Assembly: GCF_002884495.1 (NCBI RefSeq)
Contig: NZ_KZ614145.1
Span: forward strand, 1,502,423-1,566,422
Length of the DNA stretch: 64,000 nt
Reading direction: 5' to 3'
Source of the DNA: Rummeliibacillus pycnus
Lineage (GTDB): Bacteria; Bacillota; Bacilli; Bacillales_A; Planococcaceae
Numbering within the stretch: the stretch's first letter is position 1; every line of letters starts with the position of its first letter. The position numbers and the translations under genes are program-made. Under the pieces are notes generated by a model, which saw only the letters and a program-made list of their open reading frames with translations, was not told where the DNA came from and made no database searches. Positions 63,707-64,000 of this stretch are shown here, piece after piece.

Positions 63707-64000
63707 ATGATTTATCAACCAGACTGGAGTATTATTACTGATAATCTAGATATTTTTTGGCAAGGATTGCTGTTAACGCTTAGAATTTCAGCGCTTTCTT
63801 TGCTCTTAGCTATTCCAATCGGCATCCTAGTTGGTATGGGGCGAATATCTAAAAATCGTATCGTGCAATTTCTTGCTTCTGCTTATGTAGAAATCATGCG
63901 AGGTATACCACTAATTGTAATACTTATTTGGATTTATTTTGTATTAGGACAATTTTTAAAACTAGGCTCATTTTGGGGTTCAATCCTCTCTTTAGCTATT
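63707..64000 (+). CDS. Amino-acid ABC transporter permease, partial
   Basis: 98 codons, cut by the right edge. ATG 63707 has AAGGAGGTAG upstream. Opens with MIYQPDWSIITDNLDIFWQG and then membrane segments with LLLAIPIGILVGMGR and the EIMRGIPLIV motif of HisM/GlnP permeases. The ATPase gene should follow outside the window. Confidence 0.92.
   Translation, partial: MIYQPDWSIITDNLDIFWQGLLLTLRISALSLLLAIPIGILVGMGRISKNRIVQFLASAYVEIMRGIPLIVILIWIYFVLGQFLKLGSFWGSILSLAI

Noticed and set aside
1-64000. CRISPR arrays, tRNA or rRNA genes, prophage
   Set aside because: No regularly spaced repeats, no tRNA-like cloverleaf, no rRNA sequence and no phage structural genes were seen.

Overview
The window is low-GC DNA with strong AGGAGG-type ribosome binding sites, frequent TTG/GTG starts, T-box and CodY-type controls and many intrinsic terminators. 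This points to a Gram-positive member of the Bacillales. The extended reductive pyrimidine pathway, together with the overall gene style, suggests a Lysinibacillus/Ureibacillus-like member of the Planococcaceae; that placement is inference. No rRNA, tRNA, CRISPR array or intact insertion sequence was seen.

Layout. (1) 1-7019, minus: a Pel-type exopolysaccharide operon, galE-pelD fusion > pelE > pelA-like deacetylase > pelF > pelG (cut by the window edge). Upstream lie a secreted beta-helix protein and a WG-repeat protein. (2) 10015-11052, minus: a split sigma factor resembling SigO/RsoA, with a YvrJ-type small membrane protein. (3) 11395-20394, minus: a nine-gene operon made of a LIV-type ABC importer (binding protein, G, F, H, M) followed by a ketosynthase-III-like enzyme, an alpha/beta hydrolase, an SDR and an AMP-forming acyl-CoA ligase. 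It is preceded by a 1065-residue ATPase/TPR/winged-helix/BTAD regulator (20507-23704). The promoter between them carries a tandem 11-bp direct repeat and a cre-like site. The substrate is unknown. (4) 24111-28013: a KinB-like kinase, a retropepsin-like protein, a MarR/flavodoxin-fold oxidoreductase pair and a small membrane protein behind a possible RNA pseudoknot. (5) 28280-31037, plus: an amino-acid ABC importer with luxS as the last gene, behind a CodY-like box. (6) 31131-43193: decayed genes, a MerR/B12-binding regulator divergent from a soluble chemoreceptor-like protein, a membrane protein that seems to start with ATA, and assorted acetyltransferase, reductase, MocR, DinB and MFS genes. 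(7) 43367-54446: the complete reductive pyrimidine degradation locus. A minus operon (ureidopropionase, dihydropyrimidinase, PreT, PreA, NCS1 permease, small ORF) is divergent from pucR, pydD and pydE. (8) 54792-64000: a glucosaminidase, lrgAB with a LysR regulator, an MBL hydrolase, leuA with a T-box leader and a near-perfect CodY box, a YlmA-like ATPase, a LysE-type exporter, and the start of another amino-acid ABC operon.

How they work together. The Pel genes should make and export a cationic amino-sugar polysaccharide under c-di-GMP control through the RxxD motif of PelD. The pyd genes take uracil or thymine to beta-alanine and then, through the transaminase and the Fe-ADH, to 3-hydroxypropionate, releasing all nitrogen. 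PucR probably controls both arms through a shared TGTGCA-N2-TGCAYA palindrome. The LIV/ketosynthase operon is the least explained system in the window and the best candidate for undescribed chemistry.
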